64,000 nt of DNA from Citrobacter sp. MGH106 (lineage in GTDB: Bacteria > Pseudomonadota > Gammaproteobacteria > Enterobacterales > Enterobacteriaceae), in the NCBI RefSeq assembly GCF_001037495.1, contig NZ_KQ089822.1, positions 1,798,001 to 1,862,000 on the forward strand, given 5' to 3'. Shown piece after piece: positions 19,330 to 34,022 of the stretch. The notes below the pieces were generated by a model. That model saw nothing but the letters and a program-made list of their open reading frames with translations, was not told where the DNA came from and made no database searches. Both the position numbers and the translations under genes were made by a program. Positions within the stretch are counted from its first letter, which is position 1. Each line of letters opens with the position of its first letter.

Positions 19330-20142
19330 TTATCCTCCGAACAGGCGTTTGAGGAAACCTTTCTTCTCTTCTTCAATGAAGCGGAAAGGACGTTCTTCTC
19401 CCAACAGACGATCTACGGTATCTGCGTAGGCTTTGCCGGCATCAGCATTGATGTCGAGAATAACCGGCTCACCCTGGTTAGACGCGCGCAGGACTGACTG
19501 ATCTTCAGGAATCACGCCGACCAGCTTGATTCGCAGAATCTCCAGTACATCTTCCATGCTGAGCATGTCGCCTTTGTTTACGCGGCCTGGATTGTAGCGC
19601 GTAAGTAACAGGTGCTCTTTAATCGGATCTTCACCATTTTCAGCGCGACGAGATTTCGACGCCAGAATACCCAGAATACGGTCAGAGTCACGTACGGATG
19701 AAACTTCCGGGTTGGTGGTGATGATAGCTTCATCAGCAAAATACAGGGCCATCAACGCGCCGGTTTCAATACCTGCCGGGGAGTCGCAGACGATGAAATC
19801 GAAGCCCATCGTTTTCAGATCATCCAGAACTTTTGCGACGCCTTCGCGCGTCAGCGCGTCTTTATCGCGAGTCTGTGAGGCCGGAAGAATAAAGAGATTT
19901 TCGGTACGCTTATCTTTGATTAACGCCTGATTTAACGACGCATCGCCCTGGATCACGTTGACGAAGTCGTAAACGACGCGGCGTTCACAACCCATAATCA
20001 AATCAAGATTACGCAGGCCGATATCAAAATCAATAACGACAGTTTTCTTTCCCTTCTGGGCCAAACCTGTAGCGATGGCCGCGCTGGAGGTTGTTTTGCC
20101 AACGCCCCCTTTACCCGAAGTAACAACAATAATGCGTGCCAT
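19330..20142 (-). CDS. minD: Septum site-determining ATPase MinD
   Basis: A 270-residue ParA/MinD ATPase with the deviant Walker A GKGGVGKTT (residues ~10-18), switch motifs DFDIGLRNLD and CDSPAGIE, and a C-terminal amphipathic membrane-targeting helix (KKGFLKRLFGG). Binds membrane in its ATP form and recruits MinC and MinE. 23 bp after minC. Confidence 0.97.
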   Translation of the reverse strand: MARIIVVTSGKGGVGKTTSSAAIATGLAQKGKKTVVIDFDIGLRNLDLIMGCERRVVYDFVNVIQGDASLNQALIKDKRTENLFILPASQTRDKDALTREGVAKVLDDLKTMGFDFIVCDSPAGIETGALMALYFADEAIITTNPEVSSVRDSDRILGILASKSRRAENGEDPIKEHLLLTRYNPGRVNKGDMLSMEDVLEILRIKLVGVIPEDQSVLRASNQGEPVILDINADAGKAYADTVDRLLGEERPFRFIEEEKKGFLKRLFGG

Positions 20143-20165
20143 AGAAATTCCTTGTTAAAAAGGGA

Positions 20166-20873
20166 TCAATTCAACGGTTGAACTGTCAAAGCGTTCTCTG
20201 CTAATTGCAGACGAGCCGCTTTGCCATAAAATTCTGCTGGGATATTATCACTCAGCCAATATACACCTGCGATAGACACCAGTTCTGCCGTCAGATGGGT
20301 ACAAAAAATTTGTGCTTCCCGGTCACCGCTGGCGCCCGCCAGTGCACGGCCTCTCATCACACCATACACGTGAATGTTACCATCAGCGATAAGCTCAGCG
20401 CCTGCGCTGACGTGGCTTGTAACAATCAGATCACATTGTGGTGCATAAATACGCTGACCGGAACGAACCGGTACATTTATTAATCGCGTTTTTGTGATGG
20501 GAGTAACGTTTTGTGGTGGCGCGGTAGGGGCCGGGGTATTAACTGGCGCGGAACGGATGGTTTTTTCTTTACCTTCAGTGAGTAAAGGAAGACCCAATTC
20601 GTCTATTTCTGCCTTAAGTTTGGCGTCTTTACAGCCGCTGACGCCAATAATACGCAGGCCGGTAGATGCGACCACTTTTTGCAGCGCCGGCCAGTTTACC
20701 GGGCTTTCAAGGCCACTGACGTTGATCACCACGGGAGCATGTTTTAAAAAAGCAGGTGCCTGCGCGATTTTGTCTTCCAACGCCTGACGAATAACCTCGG
20801 GTTCTGCTTCGTGCAAGTGAACCACTGATAAGGTGAAGCTACTGCCTTTAAGCTCGATTGGCGTGTTTGACAT
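20166..20873 (-). CDS. minC: Septum site-determining protein MinC
   Basis: A 235-residue FtsZ inhibitor. The N-terminal domain (to about 105) opposes FtsZ polymerisation; a Pro-rich linker ([14 protein letters not shown]) leads to the C-terminal beta-helix domain ([14 protein letters not shown]...GADIHVYG-like repeats) that binds MinD. The ATG at 20873 is the E. coli start; in-frame codons further upstream would add an unlikely leader. Divergent from ycgL. Confidence 0.96.
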   Translation of the reverse strand: MSNTPIELKGSSFTLSVVHLHEAEPEVIRQALEDKIAQAPAFLKHAPVVINVSGLESPVNWPALQKVVASTGLRIIGVSGCKDAKLKAEIDELGLPLLTEGKEKTIRSAPVNTPAPTAPPQNVTPITKTRLINVPVRSGQRIYAPQCDLIVTSHVSAGAELIADGNIHVYGVMRGRALAGASGDREAQIFCTHLTAELVSIAGVYWLSDNIPAEFYGKAARLQLAENALTVQPLN

Positions 20874-20999
20874 CCTGGCCTTACTCAATTTGCTATTTAT
20901 CATCCCCAGCGCGGGGTGATATTCCGAAGACTATAAGGCATGTTATAGTCAGTATTATATTGAGGCAAGCCACCATTCCCTGAATTCAGAGTAAAAGAT

Positions 21000-21293
21000 A
21001 TGTTTTGTGTGATCTACCGAAGCAGCAAACGTGACCAGACCTATTTATATGTCGAAAAAAAAGACGATTTCTCACGCGTTCCTGAAGAACTGATGAAAGG
21101 ATTTGGTCAACCGAAGCTGGCAATGATTTTACCGCTTGATGGCCGTAAAAAACTCGTCAACGCCGATCTTGAAAAAGTAAAACAGGCGTTAACTGAGCAG
21201 GGCTATTATTTACAATTACCGCCACCGCCAGAAGATTTACTCAAACAGCATCTGTCTGTGGTTAAACAAAATACACCAGACGTTAAACCTTAA
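21000..21293 (+). CDS. ycgL: YcgL domain protein
   Basis: A 97-residue protein of the YcgL family ([18 protein letters not shown] start, LPPPPEDLL near the end), nearly the same as E. coli. The biochemical function is unknown. It opens a plus-strand run ycgL-ycgM-ycgN, divergent from minC, an arrangement conserved in enterics. Confidence 0.92.
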   Translation: MFCVIYRSSKRDQTYLYVEKKDDFSRVPEELMKGFGQPKLAMILPLDGRKKLVNADLEKVKQALTEQGYYLQLPPPPEDLLKQHLSVVKQNTPDVKP

Positions 21294-21362
21294 ACTGTAT
21301 CCGGCAGTAGCGTGTCCCATCGATGCAGTTTATGAAATCAATGACTACGTTAGGGGAAAGTA

Positions 21363-22022
21363 ATGTATCAACATCACAACTGGCATGGTGCTCTGCTGGA
21401 TTACCCGGTAAGTAAAGTGGTTTGTGTAGGCAGCAATTATGCAAACCATATTAAAGAGATGGGTAGTGCAACGCCCGATGAACCGGTCCTGTTCATAAAA
21501 CCTGAAACCGCACTGTGCGATCTGCGTCAGCCGCTGGTGATCCCGGCGGATATGGGATCTGTTCACCACGAAGTTGAGCTGGCGGTGCTGATTGGTTCGA
21601 CTCTGCGCCAGGCGACGGAAGAGCACGTGCGCAAAGCCATCGCTGGCTATGGTGTGGCTCTGGATCTGACCCTGCGTGATATTCAGGGCAAAATGAAGAA
21701 GGCGGGTCAGCCGTGGGAGAAAGCGAAGGGATTTGATAACTCCTGTCCGTTGTCTGGCTTTATTCCTGTTTCGGAATTTAACGGCGATCCGCAAAATACG
21801 CAGCTCGGTCTGACAGTAAACGGTGAAAAACGTCAACACGGTTCCACAGCGGATATGATCCATCAAATTGTCCCGTTGATTGCCTATATGAGCCGTTTCT
21901 TCACGCTTAAAGCGGGTGATGTTGTGCTGACGGGGACGCCGGAAGGTGTTGGGCCATTGCACAGTGGCGATGAGCTGGCTATTAGTTTCCATGGTCAGAC
22001 TCTCACGACCCGAGTGCTGTAA
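21363..22022 (+). CDS. ycgM: Fumarylacetoacetate hydrolase family protein YcgM
   Basis: A 219-residue FAH-fold protein. The metal-binding acidic motifs are [11 protein letters not shown] (around residues 61-71) and the Asp of [10 protein letters not shown]; the C-terminal [14 protein letters not shown] loop is also typical. Relatives act as acylpyruvase/oxaloacetate decarboxylase or tautomerase; the substrate here is not established. GGGGAAAGT precedes the ATG. A GC-rich hairpin (TTGCCGCC / GGGCGGCAA, 22031-22052) follows but lacks a U-run. Confidence 0.9.
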   Translation: MYQHHNWHGALLDYPVSKVVCVGSNYANHIKEMGSATPDEPVLFIKPETALCDLRQPLVIPADMGSVHHEVELAVLIGSTLRQATEEHVRKAIAGYGVALDLTLRDIQGKMKKAGQPWEKAKGFDNSCPLSGFIPVSEFNGDPQNTQLGLTVNGEKRQHGSTADMIHQIVPLIAYMSRFFTLKAGDVVLTGTPEGVGPLHSGDELAISFHGQTLTTRVL

Positions 22023-22114
22023 TCTCTTCTTGCCGCCTTTTCGGGCGGCAAAACTTGCATCAGCGTGCCAGACTGGTTATAAGGTGCAGCTTTATTGCAA
22101 TAGCGGATACCCTG

Positions 22115-22561
22115 ATGAGCGACAAACCTTTCTGGCAAAGCAAAACCCTGGATGAAATGACCGATGCCGAGTGGGAGTCATTATGTGATGGGTGTGGTCA
22201 ATGCTGTCTGCATAAGCTGATGGATGAGGACACCGACGAAATTTACTTTACCAACGTCGCCTGTCGTCAGCTCAACATTAAAACCTGCCAGTGCCGTAAT
22301 TATGAACGCCGATTCGAATATGAGCCTGATTGTATTAAGTTAACGCGTGATAATCTCCCGACTTTTGAATGGCTACCGATGACCTGTGCCTATCGTCTGT
22401 TAGCGGAAGGTAAGGAGTTGCCAGACTGGCACCCGTTGCTGACCGGTTCTAAAGCGGCAATGCATGGTGAACGCATTTCGGTACGACATATTGCAGTGAA
22501 AGAATCGGAAGTGTATGACTGGCAGGACCATATTTTGAATAAACCTTCATGGGCGGAATGA
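22115..22561 (+). CDS. ycgN: UPF0260 / YkgJ-type cysteine cluster protein YcgN
   Basis: A 148-residue protein with CDGCGQCC near residue 29 and further cysteines ([29 protein letters not shown]), a probable zinc or iron-sulfur site (CxxCxxxCC family). The ATG at 22115 matches the E. coli N-terminal region; an in-frame start 20 codons upstream has little support. Function unknown. The stop codon lies inside an inverted repeat (ATGGGCGG 22549-22556 / CCGCCCAT 22563-22570) shared with the end of the convergent neighbour. Confidence 0.9.
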   Translation: MSDKPFWQSKTLDEMTDAEWESLCDGCGQCCLHKLMDEDTDEIYFTNVACRQLNIKTCQCRNYERRFEYEPDCIKLTRDNLPTFEWLPMTCAYRLLAEGKELPDWHPLLTGSKAAMHGERISVRHIAVKESEVYDWQDHILNKPSWAE

Positions 22562-22590
22562 ACCGCCCATTGATCAGCAGGCGTTGAAGA

Positions 22591-22932
22591 TTAAGACTTT
22601 TTCGCCTGATACATCTCATCTCCGTGGTTGTCATCTTCAACCCAGAAATTAATATTGAATTGTGCATCGTCACTTAATTCAACACGATGCCAGTACTGCG
22701 GTGGGCTGGTTGCGAACTGACCGGCATTGATAACTACCTTCACCTCAGGTTCTGTCGCTTCTTCATTGGCGAAACCGTAATAGGTTACCGTTCCTTCCAT
22801 CACGCAGAGTTGTCCAAAGACACCTGCTGCCGTGTTGTGGTGAGAAAGCAATGCTGCAGGGACATTGTCTTTAGTAAAGAAGGGGGTAGAGCGTTTAACT
22901 TTCCAGTTTGCCGGGATGCGTAAGTGGGACAT
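22591..22932 (-). CDS. DUF1971 (YeaR-like) cupin-fold protein, NsrR-controlled
   Basis: A 113-residue protein of the YeaR/TehB-like DUF1971 family (RSTPFF...PPQYWHRVEL...FNINFWVEDD), probably a small cupin. AGGAGATGTCTT precedes the ATG. E. coli yeaR (in yeaR-yoaG) is strongly induced by nitrate and nitric oxide through NarL and NsrR; this related gene carries its own near-perfect NsrR-like operator upstream, so NO-induced expression is expected. The biochemical role is unknown; DUF1971 proteins have been linked with tellurite resistance and nitrosative stress only by association. Confidence 0.85.
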   Translation of the reverse strand: MSHLRIPANWKVKRSTPFFTKDNVPAALLSHHNTAAGVFGQLCVMEGTVTYYGFANEEATEPEVKVVINAGQFATSPPQYWHRVELSDDAQFNINFWVEDDNHGDEMYQAKKS

Positions 22933-22959
22933 AAGACATCTCCTTGGTGTGGCATTTAT

Positions 22960-22982
22960 AAGATGTATTTAATATACATCTT
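22960..22982. promoter_or_regulatory. NsrR-type operator upstream of the DUF1971 gene
   Basis: AAGATGTATTT-A-ATATACATCTT is an 11-1-11 palindrome matching the NsrR consensus (AAGATGyATTT-n-AAATrCATCTT) in 10 of 11 paired positions. It is embedded in a longer repeat with perfect 17-bp arms at 22952-22968 and 22974-22990. The centre lies about 39 bp before the start codon at 22932, where a repressor would block transcription until NO damages its iron-sulfur cluster. Confidence 0.88.
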
Positions 22983-23012
22983 ATAAATGCTACCAGGCAA
23001 CGACATTATGGT

Positions 23013-23038
23013 AAAAAAAACGCTCCCGGAGGAGCGTT
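23013..23038 (-). terminator. Rho-independent terminator after dsbB
   Basis: On the minus strand AACGCTCC-TCCG-GGAGCGTT is followed by T8 (A run at 23013-23020 on the plus strand). It begins 3 bp after the dsbB stop codon. Confidence 0.9.
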
Positions 23039-23041
23039 CTG

Positions 23042-23572
23042 TTAGCGGCCGAAGAGGTCGCGTTTTTTCGGTTTAAACGGCTGAGCAATCAACACCAGCA
23101 CGGCGACAATGAGATAAGCAGCAAAAATCCCCAATAGCCACTGCGGCATTTCCAGGGTTAAAAAGGACCATTGACGTTCAGCACAATCACCGGATGCGAG
23201 GAATACCTGCGGCAGCCATTTATCCAGTGGTAACCAGCTCGGGAAACGCGCGGCAAAATCACAGGTCATAAAGGGTGACGGGTGAAGCTGAATCATCGTA
23301 TGTTCATACGCCAACTGCAGGCCGCGCCATGCACTGTAAATCCAGATAATGATTGCTACGTAGCGCAGCGGTGTTTTCGGCGCGATTGCCCCCACCACTC
23401 CAGCACCCATCACGCCGAATAATGCACTACGTTCATAAATACACAACACGCAAGGTTTAAGCAGCATAACGTGCTGGAACCACAGCGCGACCAGTTCCAG
23501 AGCCAAAGCGGTGAGCGCCAACAATAACCATGCCCCACGACCACGGGAACACTGGTTTAAAAATCGCAACAT
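23042..23572 (-). CDS. dsbB: Disulfide bond formation protein DsbB
   Basis: A 176-residue inner-membrane quinone reductase that reoxidises DsbA. Four transmembrane helices; the redox pairs are C-V-L-C at residues 41-44 ([10 protein letters not shown]) and two periplasmic cysteines (about 104 and 130; [18 protein letters not shown]). Same length as E. coli. In E. coli, hlyE and umuDC lie between ycgN and dsbB; here the DUF1971 gene is the only one between them. Confidence 0.97.
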   Translation of the reverse strand: MLRFLNQCSRGRGAWLLLALTALALELVALWFQHVMLLKPCVLCIYERSALFGVMGAGVVGAIAPKTPLRYVAIIIWIYSAWRGLQLAYEHTMIQLHPSPFMTCDFAARFPSWLPLDKWLPQVFLASGDCAERQWSFLTLEMPQWLLGIFAAYLIVAVLVLIAQPFKPKKRDLFGR

Positions 23573-23683
23573 AATAATTTCCCTGCAACATGCGTAGAGA
23601 CCGCAGTTTAAACCAATTCAATTTAAGCGCCACTAGCGGCAATTGAAATATTGTGTAATTGGATAATTATCATGCAAAAAGTC

Positions 23684-23709
23684 AAACCGGGCAGTGATTT
23701 GCCCGGTGA
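23684..23709 (-). terminator. Probable terminator after nhaB
   Basis: Arms ACCGGGCA (23686-23693) and TGCCCGGT (23700-23707); read on the minus strand the hairpin is followed by TTGACTTTTT. It sits directly after the nhaB stop at 23714. Confidence 0.6.
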
Positions 23710-23713
23710 ATTG

Positions 23714-25258
23714 CTATGAAAGTGTGGCTAACCAGCCTGTTTGTGTCATCCACTCGGTCACCGGGACGAGCGTAAACTCCACGCAGAGAAGCCCAACCAG
23801 TGTCAGAACGAGCGTATAAGGCAGAGCCATCCACACCATGCGGCCATAGGAAAGTCGAATCAACGGTGCCAGTGCGGAGGTCAGCAGGAACAGAAAAGCC
23901 GCCTGACCATTAGGCGTGGCGACGGAAGGCAGGTTGGTGCCGGTATTGATCGCTACGGCTAACAGCTCAAACTGATTAAGGCTGATTGTTCCGTGTTCCA
24001 TCGCCGCTTTCGCTTCGTTGATATAAATTGTCCCAACAAAAACGTTATCGGAGATAGAAGAGAGCAGGCCGTTGAAGAGATAGAACAGGGTGAGCTGTGC
24101 GTGCTCTGATGACTGTAAAACAAACTGAATAATCGGCGCGAAGAGTTGCTGATCGATAATCACGGCAACAATAGAGAAAAATACGGTGAGCAGTGCGGTG
24201 AACGGCAGCGATTCGGTGAATGCTTTCCCAATGGCATGCTCGTCGGTTACACCGGTTAAAGAGGTTGCCAGGATGATAACAGACAGACCAATCAACCCGA
24301 CTTCTGCCAGATGCAGAGCCAGGGCGACCACCAGCCAGACGCCGATAATCGCCTGAATGATCAGTTTAATTTTATCCTGGCGGGTGCGCTGCAGGCGGCT
24401 TTGATCGTCAAACTGCTGCAGGACTTCACGTACCGTCTCTGGCAGCGTTTCACCGTAACCGAACCAGCGTAATTTCTCGACCAGTACGCAGGTTAACAGT
24501 CCACAAATCAATACCGGAACGGTTACTGGCGACATGCGCAGGAAGAAGTCACCGAAATGCCAGCCCGCTGCTTTAGCGATAATCAGGTTTTGCGGTTCTC
24601 CCACCATGGTCATCACGCCACCCAGCGCTGTACCGACCCCCGCGTGCATCATCAGGCTGCGCAGAAAACCGCGGAACTGCTCAAGCACGGCTTTATTATG
24701 CTGATCGATATGGCTGTCATCGAGCATATTATTATCTTCACCACGGGAAGAGGCGATGCGATGGTAGATGCCATAAAAACCTACCGCCACGCTTATCACC
24801 ACTGCAACCACAGTCAATGCATCAAGGAACGCGGAAAGGAAGGCTGCGGCAACACAAAAAGCCAGCGACAGCATCATTTTGGAACGGATGCTGAGCAGCA
24901 GTCGGGTAAAAATAAACAGCAGCAACTGCTTCATAAAGTAGATGCCTGCCACCATAAACATCAGCAGCAATAACACTTCCAGATTGGCGGCAACCTCTTC
25001 GCGAACATGTGCGGCGCTGGTCATGCCGATGATCACGGCTTCAATGGCCAACAGCCCACCCGGTAGCAGCGGATAGCATTTTAGCGCCATTGCCAGCGTA
25101 AAAATGAATTCGGCAACCAGTAACCAGCCAGCGATAAACGGGTTGATGAAAAATATGATCGGATTAATGATTAAGAAGACAAGTAATGCGAGTTTGTACC
25201 AGTCTGGCGACTGGCCCAAAAAGTTGCGCCACAACGCGCGACTCCAGGAGAGCTCCAT
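23714..25258 (-). CDS. nhaB: Na+/H+ antiporter NhaB
   Basis: A 514-residue inner-membrane sodium/proton antiporter of the NhaB/ArsB superfamily, exchanging Na+ for H+ in cytosolic pH and salt homeostasis. Many hydrophobic helices, with conserved stretches [22 protein letters not shown] and [21 protein letters not shown]. Nearly collinear with E. coli NhaB (513). Divergent from fadR, with a 237-bp shared upstream region. Confidence 0.96.
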   Translation of the reverse strand: MELSWSRALWRNFLGQSPDWYKLALLVFLIINPIIFFINPFIAGWLLVAEFIFTLAMALKCYPLLPGGLLAIEAVIIGMTSAAHVREEVAANLEVLLLLMFMVAGIYFMKQLLLFIFTRLLLSIRSKMMLSLAFCVAAAFLSAFLDALTVVAVVISVAVGFYGIYHRIASSRGEDNNMLDDSHIDQHNKAVLEQFRGFLRSLMMHAGVGTALGGVMTMVGEPQNLIIAKAAGWHFGDFFLRMSPVTVPVLICGLLTCVLVEKLRWFGYGETLPETVREVLQQFDDQSRLQRTRQDKIKLIIQAIIGVWLVVALALHLAEVGLIGLSVIILATSLTGVTDEHAIGKAFTESLPFTALLTVFFSIVAVIIDQQLFAPIIQFVLQSSEHAQLTLFYLFNGLLSSISDNVFVGTIYINEAKAAMEHGTISLNQFELLAVAINTGTNLPSVATPNGQAAFLFLLTSALAPLIRLSYGRMVWMALPYTLVLTLVGLLCVEFTLVPVTEWMTQTGWLATLS

Positions 25259-25495
25259 GGCAGTTTCCCTTACCTATAAAAATGAAATCATGTTTTTATG
25301 TTTGACCGCAAAGCTTAGCGGGACGAAGGATTGCAGGCAAGCTCTTCACGTGACGCCTCGCGGCAGATGTACTTCAGCGTTATCCGGAAAATGAAGCCTT
25401 GATCCACTTTTTCTTCATGGTGTCAGCTATCAGCTATGTAACCCGTCTGGTATGATAACTGTAACTATGTTTTGCTGTGTAATGGAATTATTACT

Positions 25496-26215
25496 ATGGT
25501 CATTAAGGCGCAAAGCCCGGCGGGGTTCGCGGAAGAGTACATCATTGAAAGTATCTGGAATAACCGCTTCCCCCCTGGCTCTATTTTGCCCGCAGAACGT
25601 GAACTCTCTGAACTCATCGGAGTCACACGAACCACGTTGCGTGAAGTATTGCAACGCCTGGCGCGGGACGGCTGGTTGACCATTCAACACGGTAAACCGA
25701 CAAAAGTGAATAATTTCTGGGAAACGTCCGGGCTGAACATCCTGGAAACGCTGGCGCGCCTCGATCATGAGAGTGTCCCGCAGTTGATTGATAATTTGCT
25801 GTCGGTGCGAACCAATATCTCGACGATCTTTATTCGTACTGCGTTCCGCCAGCATCCGGACAAAGCGCAGGACGTTCTGGCGACGGCGAATCAGGTTGCC
25901 GATCATGCTGACGCATTCGCCGATCTGGACTACAACATTTTCCGCGGCCTGGCATTTGCGTCCGGTAACCCGATTTATGGTCTGATCCTAAACGGAATGA
26001 AAGGGCTGTATACGCGTATTGGCCGGCATTACTTTGCCAACCCGGAAGCCCGTGGTCTGGCGCTGAATTTCTACCGTAAACTGTCAGAGCTGTGTGAGCA
26101 GGGTTCTCATGACCAGGTATATGAAACGGTGCGCCGCTATGGTCACGATAGTGGTGAAATTTGGCATCGTATGCAGAAGAATCTGCCGGGTGATTTAGCT
26201 ATTCAGGGCCGCTAA
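25496..26215 (+). CDS. fadR: Fatty acid metabolism regulator FadR
   Basis: A GntR-family acyl-CoA-responsive regulator of 239 residues. An N-terminal winged helix ([28 protein letters not shown]) is followed by the all-helical acyl-CoA-binding domain. It represses fad genes, including fadD in this window, and activates fabA/fabB. The ATG at 25496 ([10 protein letters not shown]) is the known start; an upstream in-frame ATG adds eight residues without support. Confidence 0.97.
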   Translation: MVIKAQSPAGFAEEYIIESIWNNRFPPGSILPAERELSELIGVTRTTLREVLQRLARDGWLTIQHGKPTKVNNFWETSGLNILETLARLDHESVPQLIDNLLSVRTNISTIFIRTAFRQHPDKAQDVLATANQVADHADAFADLDYNIFRGLAFASGNPIYGLILNGMKGLYTRIGRHYFANPEARGLALNFYRKLSELCEQGSHDQVYETVRRYGHDSGEIWHRMQKNLPGDLAIQGR

Positions 26216-26221
26216 TCGCTA

Positions 26222-26250
26222 AATGCCGGATGACAGCGTCATCCGGCATT
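26222..26250. repeat. Palindrome between fadR and ycgB (REP-like / bidirectional terminator)
   Basis: Perfect 13-bp arms AATGCCGGATGAC (26222-26234) and GTCATCCGGCATT (26238-26250) around AGC. GCCGGAT is the core of enteric REP elements. It lies between convergent fadR and ycgB and is followed by AGATTTTAC on the plus strand, so it may also end fadR transcripts. Confidence 0.65.
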
Positions 26251-26255
26251 AGATT

Positions 26256-27788
26256 TTACAGACCGTTCATTCTTGGCGGGCAACGCTCCAGTAGTTCAAC
26301 GCTCCCATCCTCATTCTGTTGTTCCAGCGTCACATCAAATCCCCACAGACGATGTACATGTTTCAGCACCTCTTTACGTCCTTTATCCAACGGCGCGCGG
26401 TTATGCGGGATATAGCGTAAGGTGAGGGAACGATCGCCGCGCAGATCAACATTCCAGATTTGAATATTTGGCTCCAGGTTGCTCAGGTTATATTGCGACG
26501 ACAATCTGTTGCGGATTTCACGATAACCCTCTTCGTTGTGAATTGCTGAAATCTCCAGATAGTTATGCCTGTCATCATCCAGCACGGTGAACAGACGGAA
26601 ATCACGCATCACTTTCGGTGACAGGAACTGACTGATAAAGCTCTCGTCTTTAAAATCGCGCATCGCGAAATGCAGAGTTTCCAGCCAGTCGGAACCGGCA
26701 ATATCCGGGAACCAGTATTTATCCTCCTCGGTAGGCGACTGACATATACGCTTGATATCCTGGAACATCGCAAAACCGAGGGCATAGGGGTTGATTCCGC
26801 TATACCATGGGCTGTTGTACGGTGGCTGGAATACCACATTGGTATGGCTGTGAAGAAACTCCAGCATAAACCGCTCGGTGACTTTACCTTCATCATAAAG
26901 GTGGTTAAGGATGGTGTAATGCCAGAATGTCGCCCAGCCTTCGTTCATCACTTGGGTCTGTTTCTGCGGATAAAAATACTGACTCACCTTACGCACGATG
27001 CGCAGGACTTCTCGCTGCCAGGACTCCAGCAGCGGGGCGTTTTTCTCCATGAAGTACAGCAGGTTCTCCTGTGGCTCAGAGGGATAACGCCGCGCTTCAA
27101 ACACGGTTTTCTCTTCCTCTTTTTTCGGCAAGGTACGCCACAGCATATTCACCTGACTTTGCAGATATTCTTCACGGCTTTTTTGCCGGGCTTTCTCTTC
27201 CTGTAATGAAATTTTTTGTGGGCGTTTATAGCGATCAACGCCGTAATTCATCAGCGCGTGACAGGAGTCGAGCAGTTTTTCAACTTCATCAACCCCGTAG
27301 CGCTCTTCGCACTGGGTAATGTAGTTCCGCGCGAAAATCAGATAATCGACAATCGAGCTGGCGTCGGTCCAGCTGCGGAAAAGGTAATTATTTTTGAAAA
27401 AGGAGTTGTGCCCGTAGCAGGCATGCGCCATCACCAGCGCCTGCATGGTAATGGTGTTCTCCTCCATCAAATAAGCGATACATGGGTTAGAGTTAATGAC
27501 AATCTCATAGGCCAGTCCTTGCTGCCCATGCTTATACAAACGTTCGGTTTCAATAAACTTTTTACCAAACGACCAGTGAGGATAGTTGATCGGCATCCCG
27601 ACGCTGGAGTAGGCGTCCATCATCTGCTCGGAGGTGATCACCTCGATTTGGTGCGGGTAGGTATCCAGCTTATAGAGTTTCGCCACGCGGTCTATTTCCG
27701 CCAGATAGACATCCAGCAGATCAAACGTCCAGTCGGGTCCATCGCTCAACCGCGTGGTGTCCTTGTTCATGGAATCAATCGTAGCCAT
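26256..27788 (-). CDS. ycgB: SpoVR family protein YcgB
   Basis: A 510-residue cytoplasmic protein of the SpoVR family, with conserved stretches AHACYGHNSFFKNNYLF, MNEGWATFWHYTILN and PYALGFAMFQDIKRI. The name derives from Bacillus SpoVR, needed for spore cortex formation; in enterics YcgB is RpoS-linked and its biochemical activity is unknown. The His/Glu-rich conserved blocks look like a possible metal site, but this is inference. Divergent from dadA. Confidence 0.93.
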   Translation of the reverse strand: MATIDSMNKDTTRLSDGPDWTFDLLDVYLAEIDRVAKLYKLDTYPHQIEVITSEQMMDAYSSVGMPINYPHWSFGKKFIETERLYKHGQQGLAYEIVINSNPCIAYLMEENTITMQALVMAHACYGHNSFFKNNYLFRSWTDASSIVDYLIFARNYITQCEERYGVDEVEKLLDSCHALMNYGVDRYKRPQKISLQEEKARQKSREEYLQSQVNMLWRTLPKKEEEKTVFEARRYPSEPQENLLYFMEKNAPLLESWQREVLRIVRKVSQYFYPQKQTQVMNEGWATFWHYTILNHLYDEGKVTERFMLEFLHSHTNVVFQPPYNSPWYSGINPYALGFAMFQDIKRICQSPTEEDKYWFPDIAGSDWLETLHFAMRDFKDESFISQFLSPKVMRDFRLFTVLDDDRHNYLEISAIHNEEGYREIRNRLSSQYNLSNLEPNIQIWNVDLRGDRSLTLRYIPHNRAPLDKGRKEVLKHVHRLWGFDVTLEQQNEDGSVELLERCPPRMNGL

Positions 27789-29409
<1,621 letters not shown>

Positions 29410-29421
29410 TAAGGACGCGAG

Positions 29422-30492
29422 ATGACCCGCCCGATACTGGCCAGCATTGACCTGCAGGCGTTGAAACAAAATCTGGCAATTGCGCGCCAGGCTGCGCCGG
29501 ACGCCCGCGTCTGGTCAGTGGTAAAAGCTAATGCGTACGGACACGGCATAGAACGTGTCTGGAATGCGCTGGGAACGACCGACGGTTTCGCCATGCTCAA
29601 TCTTGAAGAGGCGATAACCTTGCGCGAGCGTGGATGGAAAGGCCCGATCCTCATGCTGGAGGGCTTTTTCCATGCTGAAGACCTGACGGTGTATGACACG
29701 TATCGTCTGACCACCTGTGTACACAGTAACTGGCAACTTAAGGCGTTGCAGAATGCCCGCCTTAACGCGCCGCTGGATGTTTATCTGAAGGTTAACAGTG
29801 GCATGAACCGACTGGGTTTTTTACCGGAACGGATATCGACCGTCTGGCAACAGCTGCGGGCGATGCCTAACGTCGGTCAAATGACGCTGATGTCACATTT
29901 TGCGGATGCTGAACACCCGGATGGCATTCAGGAGGCGATGACGCGGATCGGGCTGGCGACGGAAGGACTGGAGTGCAAACGTTCGCTGTCTAACTCGGCA
30001 GCGACGCTGTGGCACCCGGAAGCGCATTTTGACTGGGTTCGTCCTGGTATTATTTTGTACGGCGCATCTCCATCCGGGCAATGGCGTGATATTGCCAACA
30101 CAGGTCTTAAACCCGTCATGACGTTGAGCAGCGAAATCATTGGTGTGCAGACGCTGAAAGCGGGGGACCGGGTCGGTTACGGCGGGCGTTACACTGCCAG
30201 CGGTGAGCAGCGAATAGGAATTGTGGCTACCGGCTACGCCGACGGTTATCCGCGTCATGCAGCAAGCGGTACGCCAGTGCTGGTGGACGGTGTGCGAACC
30301 AGTACGGTAGGAACGGTATCCATGGATATGCTGGCCGTTGATCTGACACCGTGTCCACAAGCAGGAATAGGTACGCCTGTAGAGCTGTGGGGGAAAGAGA
30401 TCAAAATCGATGATGTGGCAGCAGCGGCAGGTACGGTGGGCTATGAGTTAATGTGTTCGCTGGCGCTGCGTGTGCCTGTTGTGACGGTGTAA
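29422..30492 (+). CDS. dadX: Catabolic alanine racemase DadX
   Basis: A 356-residue PLP-dependent fold-III racemase. The PLP lysine is in VVKANAYGHGIERV (about residue 34) and the catalytic tyrosine in GYGGRYTA (about 255). It converts L- to D-alanine for DadA. AAGGACGCGAG lies before the ATG. This is the catabolic paralogue of Alr by its operon position. Confidence 0.96.
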   Translation: MTRPILASIDLQALKQNLAIARQAAPDARVWSVVKANAYGHGIERVWNALGTTDGFAMLNLEEAITLRERGWKGPILMLEGFFHAEDLTVYDTYRLTTCVHSNWQLKALQNARLNAPLDVYLKVNSGMNRLGFLPERISTVWQQLRAMPNVGQMTLMSHFADAEHPDGIQEAMTRIGLATEGLECKRSLSNSAATLWHPEAHFDWVRPGIILYGASPSGQWRDIANTGLKPVMTLSSEIIGVQTLKAGDRVGYGGRYTASGEQRIGIVATGYADGYPRHAASGTPVLVDGVRTSTVGTVSMDMLAVDLTPCPQAGIGTPVELWGKEIKIDDVAAAAGTVGYELMCSLALRVPVVTV

Positions 30493-30502
30493 CTTTACAC
30501 AT

Positions 30503-30531
30503 GGCCGGATGGCACTTATGCTAATCCGGCC
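30503..30531. repeat. REP-like palindrome between dadX and cvrA
   Basis: GGCCGGAT (30503-30510) and ATCCGGCC (30524-30531) with a partly paired centre, typical of a REP/PU element between convergent genes. Confidence 0.7.
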
Positions 30532-30554
30532 CACGAAAGTTACGGTCAGTTCAG

Positions 30555-32306
<1,752 letters not shown>

Positions 32307-32386
32307 TTACGCTGTTTCGTATTAATAACACCCTAACATAATAACGACAGAAACAGCGTTTTACTTAGCCCTGGATGAAGCTTTTT

Positions 32387-34011
<1,625 letters not shown>

Positions 34012-34022
34012 TTAGCGCGATG

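Noticed and set aside
21345-21992. A 215-codon minus-strand open frame opposite ycgM
   Set aside because: Antisense shadow of the conserved FAH-family gene.
22031-22053. Hairpin after ycgM as a terminator
   Set aside because: The stem is strong, but no U-run follows on the plus strand, and ycgN lies just downstream in the same direction; read-through seems intended.
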